Source: Talinum fruticosum (taxonomy: Eukaryota > Streptophyta > Magnoliopsida > Caryophyllales > Talinaceae). Taken from it: a stretch of 64,000 nucleotides of DNA. The notes beneath the pieces were generated by a model that searched no databases, had not been told where the DNA came from, and was given only the letters and a program-made list of their open reading frames with translations. Every line of letters begins with the position of its first letter. Within the stretch, counting starts at the first letter, position 1. Below are positions 52,827 through 63,761 of this stretch, in pieces. The DNA lies in assembly GCA_021018815.1 (NCBI GenBank), contig JAITYX010000074.1, forward strand, positions 310,001 to 374,000, given 5' to 3'. Position numbers and translations under genes: made by a program.

Positions 52827-53763
52827 CTATGTTAAGAGAACCGACCTAAGCGGGTCAACCGGTCGGACCATTTAGATCGGGTTGGATTAGTTGACTCGTT
52901 ACTTGGTCGAACCAGGCATAACTTGGTTAGTCATAAAATTATTTCTCTATATCTCAATCAAATAGAAACATAAATGATCTATTTTTTAAAATAAAATTAT
53001 AATTTTTTTATACAAAACTACTAAAAATAATGAGTTGCATTTAATATTTTCTATCGAAAATTTAAATCCATAATATATATTCCATTTTTAACGCTTAACC
53101 TTTATTTATATAAAAAAACACTTAACTTTGAATTAATTCAAACAAACACTTAACGTTTGCTCTTCGTTAAGATATATATATATATATATAAAATCGGGTC
53201 AACCCATAATATATAAAAGAAATATGGGCCTTTATAAAAGGCCCATTTTAAGATTGAGCTCAAAATTAAACCTAGCAACTTTAAACAACCCCCCACCACC
53301 TCGGTTATTGGTGCAACCTACTCCTGAGAGAGAGAGAGGGGGCTGAGAGAGAGAGAGAGAGCAACTCCCTCTCGCTTCTCCTTCGTCTCCTTCATCTTCT
53401 ACTCGTCAAACACATTAATCTCATAAAAATTTGGTGCTTTTATATGCCTTACGCTTCTCCTCCTTCCTTTTTTGATTTTCCTCTTGCTTCAAATTACTTC
53501 GATGGGCAAAGAATTCATGGACGAAATCATGAAAAGCTATTGACATATGAAGATTTGTGTTTCTACTTTTTTTTAATTAGGGTTTAATTTGGGGTAAATA
53601 CGAGTTCGCCGGAACTCGGTGCGGTCGAACCATATCCGGGTTAAACGATTCCGGCCGAGCCTATCCGGTTTGATGTTGCATCGGGTCAAATAGCGTGATC
53701 GGACCGTATCCATCTCCGATTCCCAATTGAACCGGCGAGTCCGGCCCGATTCTCTTAACATAG
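52827..53763. mobile_element. 937-bp hAT-like element
   Basis: Terminal inverted repeats CTATGTTAAGAGAACCG / CTATGTTAAGAGAATCG lie between TGGCCACG (52819-52826) and TGGCCAGG (53764-53771), an 8-bp target duplication with one mismatch. The interior has a TA run, a GA microsatellite (about 53325-53360) and GGTCGGACC-rich ends. No coding capacity. Confidence 0.75.
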
Positions 53764-54190
53764 TGGCCAGGCAATTACTCTCCTTTCTCTCTCCTCCTGC
53801 CATACCTCGAATTTCACCATGCTAGTCGAAATTTCAAAGCTTCTCCTTGATGGATTAATGCTGCCTTAAATTTCTCCCATTTTCTTAGGGTTTCATTGTT
53901 GCCGCTGGAAGTTTGCCGGCCTTCGGTCGCAGGCACCAGCCTCCGTCGCCGGTTGCCGTTCGCCGGTCCCGGCCTCTGTCGCCGGCCGACATCGCCGGTC
54001 TCTAGTCACCAACCTCCGGTCGCCGGCTAGACGCCGGGGAAGTTGGTGGTGGTCGGAATATACATTAGGGTTTAGAGGGGGTGTAGATGTTAGAATTGAG
54101 TGCGTGATGATATGGTAAAATCGGAACCCTTGAATGAAAAATTAAAGGCTGAGATTTAAAGTTCTCGGTTCTATGTTCTCTCTATATAAT

Positions 54191-54650
54191 CTAATGGTTG
54201 AGATTAAACCCTAACTTATACCCACTAACTTACTCATTCAGACCCCACTTCCTCTTTTCTCTCTCCTTGTCTTGGACCGTCGCCGCAGCCGAAAATATTC
54301 AGCAAATTGGTTAACTTGAAAAGGCTCCCATCGATGGGGTTCATCATGCCCTTTGTTAGGGTTTTTCAAAGCCGCCGGAAATTTAGCGGTTGACTCGTGC
54401 CGTCGGAAATTTAGCGATTGACATGTTTAACTTGAATTTTATTTTTCTAATTGAAAAATAGTGCTCTAGTATGTTATTATTTTGACTGAGGCATCAAACG
54501 AGTGAAGAAAGCAAAACCACTAATTGTCCCCGTCAAGTTGAGGGTCTCTTGGTTATTAAAGTATACTTTAGATATTTTTCATTTCGTATTACTTGTTAGA
54601 TATATAAGTACTAATTAATTCTTTATGTGTTGAGAATGTATTTTATTATT
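54191..54650. other. Spacer between the nested MITE and the CACTA remnant
   Basis: Contains two copies of a GCCGNCGGAAATTTAGCG(G/A)TTGAC word near 54372 and 54398. No gene recognised. Confidence 0.4.
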
Positions 54651-54659
54651 GTAGTGACA

Positions 54660-55542
54660 TAAACAACCGAGGTACGTGGAGTGCAATTTCTATATTTTCC
54701 AATACATGAAAGAGATTGTGACCAAACTCGAAAAGTATGCTAGTCCCAAAGAGGTATAGTTGCACTTGTAATTGATTATTATATATTCTTTTTCAGTTTG
54801 ATTAACACTTACACTACACTTACATCGACCTAATTAATATGCCTTTTTTACACCATTGGTTACAATATTTCCTGGAAAGAAGTCACCCACTTCATATACG
54901 AGATGAAATGCTCAACGAGTTAAAACAAGGTTGGATAGAGTTTATATACAACCGTATAAAGGAATAGGTATATATATATATATTACAGTTATTCTTCATT
55001 ATTTGATAGGTCAAGTTTGTGATTTTAGTAGTCATATACAGTTAAAGGCATAATATGTAGATAGGTATATATTTTTTACACTTGTAAAGAATATTCTAAA
55101 ATCACTAACAACAATCAAACTAAAGGAAAGCTAGTCTTGTACTATATTATATATAAAATGTGATTAGTATATTGTTTTGTATATATTCTCGCTAAAGAAG
55201 TGTATTGGGTTGTGGTTTGTATATGTTTGTATATGATTTTTTTGTACTATACGAGAGGGGCAAGCAAATACGAGAAAAATTATTAAAAAAAAACACAGAC
55301 TTATGATGACAATTCGTTAGCAAAACCGTAATCATAGGTCCATCTATGACGACAGTTCAAATGAAGGAACCGTTGTTGTAGATTGACCTATGATTACGGT
55401 TTCTCCATCTGAACTATCGTTATATATTAACCTATGGCTACGGTTTTTGAACCGTAGTCAAATGTGGTACATACAACGAAGCCTATTAACCGTCGTTAAA
55501 TATCGTTTTTAACTGTAATTAAAAGTGATTACTTGAGTAGTG
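54660..55542 (+). mobile_element. CACTA (En/Spm) transposon remnant, right end
   Basis: Read inverted, the right end begins CACTACTCAAGTAATCAC, the CACTA signature. Just inside are subterminal inverted motifs: AACCGTAATCATAGGTC (55324-55340) is perfectly inverted at 55385-55401. Upstream frames read ECNFYIFQYMKEIVTKLEKY (about 54680-54740) and RDEMLNELKQGWIEF (about 54898-54942), which follow the Ulp1-protease-like ECGYYVMRYMKEI ... EWAEF pattern at the C-terminus of plant CACTA proteins. The left end and transposase are missing. Confidence 0.6.
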
Positions 55543-56480
55543 AAGGTATGATCAATTATGAGATATTGCTCTAATGAGCAATAGTGGACTGATTACACTT
55601 TCTTAATTGCTAATTTGATGAAAATGACTGAACTTAGTGTCTAATTGTTTATTGCTCATCAACTTCTTGATTCTGTGATGACTTAGAAACTCTTCAAAAT
55701 TGGGTCTTTTATTTCGATAATTAGATGATCATAAAGATCAAGAGATTGCCAAAATCGGATTTCTTCGTTACAACTTCACCTGTGACCTATCTATCTCCTT
55801 GAACAATTTATAGGGCAGCTTTTGATTCTGTCCTCTTTTTCTTATTCAATCGTTTGTTTCTGGATTCATATGCTGTGATACTATCGTTGATGACTTTGTT
55901 CTATGTGCCCTGGTTTTCTAATTTGTCAGAATTTTGTGGATTGAGATGAGATTTAGGGTTTGGTGTTTGGTTTATCTTTTCTGTTATTGAATTTTTTATT
56001 TTTAGTGAAGTTAAAGTTGTGGACAATTGATTTGGATTAAATAGGGGAAAAAAGCAGTTAGTTTGAATCTTTAGTTGATTTTATGCTGGTTATAATCTTT
56101 AGAGTCTAAAGTTTTAAGGGTTGTAGGGAATGAAATGAAGAATGACATTTTCAAATTCACAGAAAAGCTACAGGTGATTGGAAAGTTCAGCTTTCAAGAG
56201 CGATTTCAGTTGTAGAATATTCATCATTCAATATAAGTATTGTATTACAGTTGAAGTTTCATTCGCCTGTCCCTGCGTTTGTTGCTCTGCGTGCCACCGA
56301 AAAAGAAGCATGAAAACTATACTATAATCTTTGCCAACTGGCTCGAGCGATGCCTCTGCAATAGTTTTACGGATTAGTAATTCTTTAGAGCAGACTCTTG
56401 TTGCTGTATTCTGCATCCTTTATTTTTCTCATGTTATGTCTTCCCTTGATAATAATAACTTTGCTGAATGTTGAATTTTC
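55543..56480. other. Spacer, possible intron remnants of the LRR pseudogene
   Basis: Plant-intron-like TG- and TTT-rich sequence. I found no upstream LRR exons here. Confidence 0.35.
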
Positions 56481-56483
56481 AAC

Positions 56484-57379
56484 ATCTCTGTATCTGTAGG
56501 GATGTTGTCAACAATCATTTAGTGATCTCTGTATCTGTAAGGATGTTGTCAACAATCATTTAGTGGGTACAATCAGAGAACTCCTAAGAATTGAAGGATG
56601 CTTTTCTGCCCTTCGCAACCTGTATGTTCCTTCCATACAAATTACTAAGCACACGATTTGCTTAGTTTGCCATCTAACTCTTTTAATCTATTGTTCAATT
56701 ATCTAAATAATAACTACTTGACGGGAGGAATTCCAGCTCAGCTGGCAAATTTAACGAACTTAGAGATCTTGTAAGTATTGCCATTTATGGTGCAATTTTC
56801 ACGTGCACAGTCTTTTGTTTGGAGCTGGATTTTCCTTCAATTTTTCACTCGAATCATGTTAAGTTACATTGCCTATGTTATGCCCAGACATTTGTCATAC
56901 CACAAAATGACTGGAATAATACTGTTTGCACTTGCCCGTCTTCCTAGACTGACATACTTGTAAGTCACAGTCCCTTGCCTTTGATATATCTTGGAATGTG
57001 AGTGATGTGAATTTTGTGAGAATCAATTTGTTTGAGATTAATGTAATTTGTGTTGAGTTTTTCTCTTGCGAAAAATGGAAAATGTCGGAGGACTTGTTTC
57101 TGATGCATTCTGTAACTCTTAAGTACTTGGATCACAATCAATTTAGCGGGAGACTTCCTGATGCATTCTATAAACACCCATTCCTTAAAAGAGATGTAAA
57201 TTCACTAAAATCTTTCCCACGCGGAACCCTACACTTGAAAAATTATCAAGTGGGAACCTGAGACTGATGGGTTCTCATGTCCATCCAAGTACATCGAAGG
57301 CAATTCATTCAGGCAAGGTGTAAACCCAATTGGTGTCCACAAAGTCCTTGAAGTTTCAGACACTCAGTTCTTGGTCTAA
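56484..57379 (+). pseudogene. 5'-truncated pseudogene of a secreted LRR protein (Arabidopsis At1g13910 type)
   Basis: In order on the plus strand are DVVNNHLVGTIRELLRIEGC with FSALRNL (56535-56622), LNNNYLTGGIPAQLANLTNL with EIL (56704-56772), HKMTGIILFALARLPRLTYL (about 56901-56960), YLDHNQFSGRLPDAFYKHPF (about 57123-57183) and FRQGVNPIGVHKVLEVSDTQ with FLV and stop (57310-57379). This is the C-terminal half of a plant LRR protein ending in the characteristic GVHKVLEVSDT-FLV tail. Decay is clear: a 41-bp tandem duplication across the first acceptor (56484 and 56525), an acceptor changed to CAA before LNNNY, N-to-H and P-to-L changes at LRR positions, a broken join after HPFLK, and no upstream exons. 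Confidence 0.75.
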
Positions 57380-58812
57380 CTCAAGACAAACCTTCATTCT
57401 GTCTCTTCTCACTAGAAATGCTTCTCTACTAAAGCAAATCCCCCTAATACGAAATTTAATTTTGTTCACAGATCTCAAAATGTAGATGAAATAGTTGGGA
57501 TCTTTTTTTAGATGTATATAAACAATATTAGAGAGTTCATTTTTATTTGTAATTAGAGAGTGGTGGTTGTTATTGCAGCTCTGATAGAAGGTTTAAAATA
57601 ATGTAATGTATCATTATTAAACCTTGTCCTCGATCTAACAACATGCCTTCTCTTGACTTTGTTTTGTTTGGCTGAAATTCTCGAGTTTGAGCTACAAGTT
57701 GATCTCAACTTTGAATCGATTTTGAATTATGGAGCTCCATTGTTAGTCTGAATTATCATGTGTTCAGTTTAAAAAAAAAACACAGGACATCGCTGAATAG
57801 ATACAAAACCAACAATTTGAAGTACAAAACCAAAGCACTATGAAAATATAAATCACAAACATAGAAAACAAAAAAAAAAAAGGCGGGGGGTGGACTTAGT
57901 TGACTATGAAATCTGAATTGTATATAAAACTGTTCTCCTTCAATCACCTCTCCATCACTATAGGGTAGTAAACATCATGTCATTGATGAACAAGTAAAAA
58001 GAAACTATTACAAATTCAAAATTAAAGCATTATAAATTACACGCGATAAAAACATACCAACTACAAAATCAAAATATTTAAATACAAAATTGCCCTTGAT
58101 CAATGGTCTCACCATAATTTCATGACTCAATATGTTGCAATCGAGTATTAAACATCAAGGAATTAATGCATAGATATAAACAAACCGATTCAAATACAAA
58201 ATGATCAAAAACATTGTATACATTAACACCAACTCAAACAAAAATTTAAGTTAGTATTTAATCAATATCATATACATAAACAAACTTAATCAAAAACTTA
58301 AATCGATTGTTGAAGGTTCGGGAAAGATACTATACTCAAACATTATGAAATCCATCTCATAACAAAACAAACTAAAGTTGACTATAAAATTTAAAATGAA
58401 CTATTTCAAATACAAAATTATATGAAGAAATGATGAAGGATCCAACAAGTTTGAAACAAAAAATTCAATTTTTTTTATTAAAAAAAATATAACTAAATTT
58501 TTATATAATCTGATTAAAAAATAAAGTATAACTTATAATAATATAATATTTTTATAAAATAATATATATTTTTTTATTTTGTAGAAATGGCCGTGGGTCG
58601 TAGCCAATATATATTAGAGGGGGGTACCTACGAGAGAATTCTTTCTCACGACTGGCAGACAAGACAAGCATAAATCATTTCAAATCCAGCTTTATTCATA
58701 ACCCCACTTTTTTTTTCTGTTTTAGCTGGTGGGTTTTTTTTTTTTGGGGGGAGAGTTGTTGTTGTTAAGGTACAAACTTGTTTTACAGGAACTGAGAGCT
58801 GCCGAGATATTT
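57380..58812. other. Spacer and ankyrin-gene promoter
   Basis: AT-rich with partly repeated words (TTGACTATNAAATNT, TACAAATTCAAAATTA) between 57895 and 58440. AATATATATTA near 58604 could be the TATA region of the ankyrin gene. Confidence 0.4.
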
Positions 58813-58872
58813 ATGGCGCATCCCCACCTGAATTCCACCAATAAGAATAAATATAGACAGGACAACTGGTGA
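58813..58872 (+). other. Upstream ORF in the ankyrin-gene leader
   Basis: A 19-codon ORF (MAHPHLNSTNKNKYRQDNW, stop TGA) ends 38 bases before the main ATG at 58911. If transcribed, it would be met first by scanning ribosomes and could lower translation of the main frame. Confidence 0.4.
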
Positions 58873-58910
58873 GTTGGACCGTACGAATTGAAGATAATTT
58901 AGAGGCAATA

Positions 58911-61900
58911 ATGTCAGCACAACCACCGGCCGCCGCCGGTCAGCAACCGGTACCGTCTCTTCTAAGCAGGCAGGATGTCGCCCTCTCTATCATCCCTTTA
59001 CAAGCTTCCTCCTCTTCGGCTGCGCCACCACCACCACCGCCGCCGCCGTCTCTGCCACCACCTCGTAAGTAAGCTCGTCATGCTCCCCTCCCCTCCTGAT
59101 CTTAAGATGCTAGAGGCTACTGGTTTATCTTAGCATCCTACATATCTTCATCTACCAACACCCCCTCTCTTTTGAAGAAGTTATTAAGATTTTCTTTTTT
59201 GGATAATGTCTGTAATATATGTAAAGTATATGATATATCAATTTAGGTTAAGACATACATATTTAAAATTCTCTGGCCACATAATGTTTATTATCAACCT
59301 TTGATTTGTTAAAAATTACTGTTAAAATAAGCTATTACAGCTAAAATGAGCTGAAACGAGCGGAAATCAGTTGAACTGATTAGTTGTTATGAACTAAAAT
59401 AGTTAAGTGATATTGGTGAAATGAGTTGAAATGGGCTGGAATGAGCTTAAAACTGTTATAAATAAAGATATAAACGTCATTTTGAACAGACCCTTGGTTA
59501 TATTGTATTAGTGGTAAAATGGTAAATGTGCACTTAATTACTTAAATACTCCAATCACTATCTCAACAAAACTTTTTATGGGATGCTAATTTTAAATCAG
59601 TTTGCAACATAATTCTTTGTTCGTTGCCATATACCAAACCATATCAGAAATTCACAATGATACAGTATGAAACAGTTTAACTGAAGTTAAGTACGTTCCT
59701 CTAATTCCCCATCCTGAATAGTTACCAATATAATTTTGTTTTCATATAGGAATATATTAATTGAGTATAGCTATGCTTCGGATTTTTTGACTTTTTTTTT
59801 TTGGGGTTTTTGGTTGTGACTAGGGAGCCATAGAGAAGAGTTCCTGAAATATGGAGTGCCACTTTACCAAGCTGCTTTAGAAGGCAACTGGGCAGCTGCC
59901 GAGCAGATACTGAAACAATCCCCTGATTGGGTTCGGAAGCCGATTGCCAAAGGGGAGAGAGGGTCCTTCACATTGCTGCAGCAGCTAAGCACACACGCTT
60001 CGTGCAGCAGTTGGTTGAGGGGATGAGCGCCGATGACTTAGCTTTGCGCAACAATGCTGAGAATACAGCTCTGTGCTTAGCTGCAACTGCCGGGGTTGTT
60101 CAGATTGCGGAGGTGATGGTTGGAAAGAATAATGAATTGCCCAACATTAGAGGCAGCCATAGGATAACCCCACTTCATATGGCCGTTTTGCTTGGGCGAA
60201 GGAAGATGGTATGGTACCTCCTAGACGTCACAGATGATACTAAACTGGAAGACCAGGATCGGATTAATATCCTTACTAGCTCTATTGAGACCGATTTATT
60301 TGGTAAGTTTCACCGAGCTAATTTATAGTACTTGAATTCAAGCCTGACTGCTAAAGTTCTTCTCATACATTGCCCCATTACATTACCCTTACAATTTTAT
60401 CGTGGTGCAGATAGCCAGTCTATAGTTTTAATGTAGTGGATGAGGTCGTTCATTTGACCTCTCATACACAATCCTAAATCTGATTACAGGGTATTGGCTT
60501 AATATAGTTTTTTTGGGGCTGGGGTGGGGCGGTGGTGGTGGGGGGTTCTAGGAGAAAATTCATTTGTTAAACCTACCTAATAATTTGAATTTTGGCTTAC
60601 TTTATTAGAAATTTATGTCTAGATGTTGGCATGCATATGCTAAAGAAGCATCCTAAATTGGCTGTTTTACGGAATGGAAAGGAAGAAACAGCATTACATG
60701 CATTAGCTCGGAAGCGATTCAACTCCCCAAGATACAATCCAAAGAGCACATGCAATGTGTTTAGCAAACTAGGTAATGTCTCTGTTTCCTATAATCCGGT
60801 ATACTACTCAAATTCACTGCATTAGTATCATTAAACTGACCTTTTCTGTCAGCAACCAAAAAAATCACAGGAAGTAACCTTGCTCGAAATAGGTCATCCC
60901 CTGAATCACCAATTGAATTGCAGCTGGTACAGAGTCTATGGGAAGAGGTCATTAAAGAAGATGAAAAGACTATCTCATACTTGATTGGCCACCCTTCGAG
61001 ACTTCTGTTCGTTGCTGCAAAATGTGGCAATGTAGAGTTTCTAACCACACTTATCCGCTCCTATCCTGATCTTGTATGGAAAGTTGATGAAGAAAACCGC
61101 AGCATATTTCACATTGCTATTATGAATCGCCATGAGGAGATTTTCAAGCTCATACATGAGTTAGGAGCAATTAAAGACTTGATTGCAGTTGACAAGGACA
61201 ACAATGGAAACAATATGTTGCATTTGGCTGGGAGTTTGCCACCTTTTGATCGCCTCAGTTGTGTCTCTGGAGCTGCTCTACAAATGCAAAGAGAGTTATT
61301 ATGGTTTAAGGTGATTACTATTCACGCGAGTCTGTTCACAACAATTATTTAGATGTTTTTGGATAAGTAATGCTTATCTTAGTTATTATCATTGATGTGT
61401 GCAATGTAGGCAGTGGAGAAGGTAGTCAGTCCTGAATATGCTGAAGCAGAGAATGTGGCTCACAAGACTCCTCGTGCCTTATTCACTCAAGAGCATGAGC
61501 AGTTAAGGGCAAAAGGAGAAGAATGGATGAAGAAAACTGCAGAATCGTGCGCCTTAGTTGCTTCCCTCATTGCCACAATGGTGTTTTCGGCTGCATTTCA
61601 ATTGCCCGGTGGCACAAATGGTGATACGGGAGCACCAATCCTTGTAAACCATCCATTGTTTCTGGTATTCGCGGTGTGCAATGCTGTGTCCTTATTCAGC
61701 TCTTCTGCATCAATACTTATGTTCCTATCAATCTTAACCTCACGTTATGCAGAGCGCGATTTTTTAAGGTCATTGCCCTTGAAATTGATGGTTGGCTTGA
61801 GTACCCTCTTTATTTCAATAGCAACCATGGTAGCGGCATTCACAGCTACCTTCTTTTTAACATTCCGAAAAGGTGTGAGATGGATCCCAATCCCAATTGC

Positions 61901-62057
61901 AGTGTTCGCTTCTGTACCAATCATGCTTTTTGCTTTTCAGCAATTCCCGCTCTTGATAGATATATATCGCTCAACGTATAGATCATGGTCTTTATTTGAG
62001 CATGGCCAACAAAAGCTTTTCAGGAGTAATTCAACTGGGGTGATGAAGAAGAGCTAA
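58911..62057 (+). CDS. Ankyrin-repeat protein with C-terminal PGG membrane domain (ACD6/ITN1-like)
   Basis: A plasma- or endomembrane protein of the family that includes defence and salt-response regulators; the exact role here is unknown. Exons: 58911-59064, 59824-60302, 60609-60772, 60853-61310, 61410-62057. Exon 1 is a Pro/Ala/Ser-rich low-complexity head. Exons 2-4 encode ankyrin repeats (VPLYQAALEGNWAAAEQIL; LHIAAAAKHTRFVQQLVE; TPLHMAVLLGRRKMVWYL; ETALHALARK; LFVAAKCGNVEFLTTLI; FHIAIMNRHEEIFKLIHEL; NNMLHLAG). Exon 5 has TAESCALVASLIATMVFSAA, the PGG motif (FQLPGGTN) and four membrane segments. Two frame faults exist: in exon 2 near 59951-59963, and between exons 2 and 3. Each is repaired by one added base. 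Either a recent pseudogene or assembly errors. Confidence 0.83.
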
Positions 62058-62514
62058 AGAGGGTATCTAAAAGGAGTTAGCAGTATCCCATATACAACAA
62101 TTAAATAAGATTTATATCTAATTGATGAACCATTAATCAGAAGTCCTCTCTTCTTAGCTGACATCCTTGCCTCCTGTTTGACCTGCATCACCTGCCTTCG
62201 AATTCGGGCATTCTCTAGTTTCCTTGTGTGGAAAATTGAGGGAGTTCCTTGCAAGCCTTCAATTTAATGTATCTCTCTTCCCCTCGGTCCCAATAACACA
62301 CTGTCAGATGCTCAGTACAGGTAGTCAAGTGTCTGTTTATCCCTTTTAAATTTTCATTGTGATGCTTGTCTCATGTATAAATTAAGCTTATGGCACAAGT
62401 GATTTGATTTTTCTTTCTGACTGCTTGCTATGTTCGTTCATTAGACATTCAATTTTACAGGTTAGTTTGTGTATCTCTCGTCGAATCTCATATATCCAGG
62501 TCCAATGTGGGCAA
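62058..62514. other. 3' region of the ankyrin gene
   Basis: Probable 3' untranslated region followed by unique spacer; nothing else recognised. Confidence 0.45.
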
Positions 62515-62965
62515 TGTCTGCTCTGCTTAGGTAACAGAAAAAAATTGAAATCAATGTAACCATTGAGTATGGATTATAATGAGCAAGAAGCTTATCGCTT
62601 GCTGATTCCTGATGACAGCTTCGATTCAGGATATGCAGCACGAAATTCCATCCCAAGTCTAATTTTTGATGCAAGTATTTGGCACAGGGGAAGGCTGCCC
62701 ACACAGGCCGCTAGTCCTGTATTTCAAAACAGATCCACAAGTTACATTTTTTCTGTTCATTTGTTTTCTTTTGTTGAGTGTGCTCCATAGATTGTCATTG
62801 CAGTAGGTACTGAATGTGTCAGCTTAATTCCTTCATAATTCAAGTTGGGAAATTTTCTTATCTGAAAAGAAGTAATATAATGAATATATGTAAGAGATTC
62901 AGAGATCCGCAAGAAACTTGAAAGAAGGACGAGTCTGGTTTGAGTTTCCATGTGTAGATCACCCT
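62515..62965 (+). pseudogene. Duplicated TDP1 fragment around exon 11
   Basis: This matches 46257-46760 within TDP1 in the same order: the end of intron 10 (CTCTGCTNA...ATTATNANNANCAAGAA, TTNGATTCAGG), exon 11 (GGATATGC-GC--GAAATTC-ATCCCAAGTC, GGAAGGCT-CCCACAC-GGCCGCT) and intron 11 (CAGATCCACAAGT, GCTCCATA-ATTGTC, TGAGTTTCCATGT). The middle of the exon is rearranged, the acceptor and reading frame are damaged, and only this one exon is present, so it cannot be functional. Confidence 0.85.
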
Positions 62966-63684
62966 CATCAAAATGACCAAATCTATGTCTCTGTGTGTTC
63001 AGAAACAGTTGGTTAATTACCGGGCGGTATTTTTGTTAATATTGCTTCTGCAAGTATAAGGAGCTATACTTCCAATTTCTATGGTATCATAAACTAGGGA
63101 GTAGTGAATACATAGTTTTTAAGCATTAGTTGTCTATAATTTTATGAACATTTTTTCAATAATATGAGTATTCACCTTTGGAGACAAATTAAAATGAGGG
63201 TCCTCAATTTTGACAAAGAGGGCTCTAGGTCCTTTAAAAAATCATTAGATCTTGCAGCAAACTTTTTAGACAACAACAAAAGTTGCCTGGCATAAAGTGA
63301 CAACCATATTAGCTTACAGATTGGTTACAGTTGCAAGGTAGGTATTTTGTCTGAAATATAATTCCATCATTTTTATCAAAATTGATCAACGAGGACATAA
63401 TTTAATTATTAATTTAAGACTAATTTATACTTGTTTCTTTTGGGGTGTTTCGTTTACAGTTTTTGATGGAAAAAAGAGTTATTTGAAGGGTTTATGTATT
63501 GTGACTAAGTCAAACATTTAAATGGATGTTTGATAACAACTGTTTAGCGCTAAACAACTTTTTTCAAAAACTCTTCTATTAGTATTTTAAAAATAGTTGT
63601 TTGTAAAATGACACATTTGTCCAAAAATTTGAAGAAATTACGATATATGTCAACAACCATATTATTTTTTTTGATGGACAACCC

Positions 63685-63686
<2 letters not shown>
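62966..63686. other. AT-rich spacer
   Basis: No gene or defined element seen. Confidence 0.4.
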
Positions 63687-63760
<74 letters not shown>

Positions 63761-63761
63761 G
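63687..63761. repeat. ATT microsatellite, about 25 units
   Basis: Uninterrupted TTA/ATT repeats followed by AT-rich DNA to the end of the window. Confidence 0.95.

Larger units (their letters stand above)
51380..54190. mobile_element. Probable outer MITE that received two later insertions
   Basis: GAGAAATAAGAACTTTTAATCTTAACCCTT at the left is imperfectly inverted at 54130-54175 (read inverted: GAACCGAGAACTTTAAATCTC, then AGCCTTTAA). If the 1,283-bp and 937-bp inserts and their duplications are removed, the remaining element is about 0.57 kb. Outer ends and target duplication are not resolved. Confidence 0.4.

Noticed and set aside
53573..53803. 76-codon minus-strand frame
   Set aside because: It lies across the end of the hAT-like element and its target duplication.
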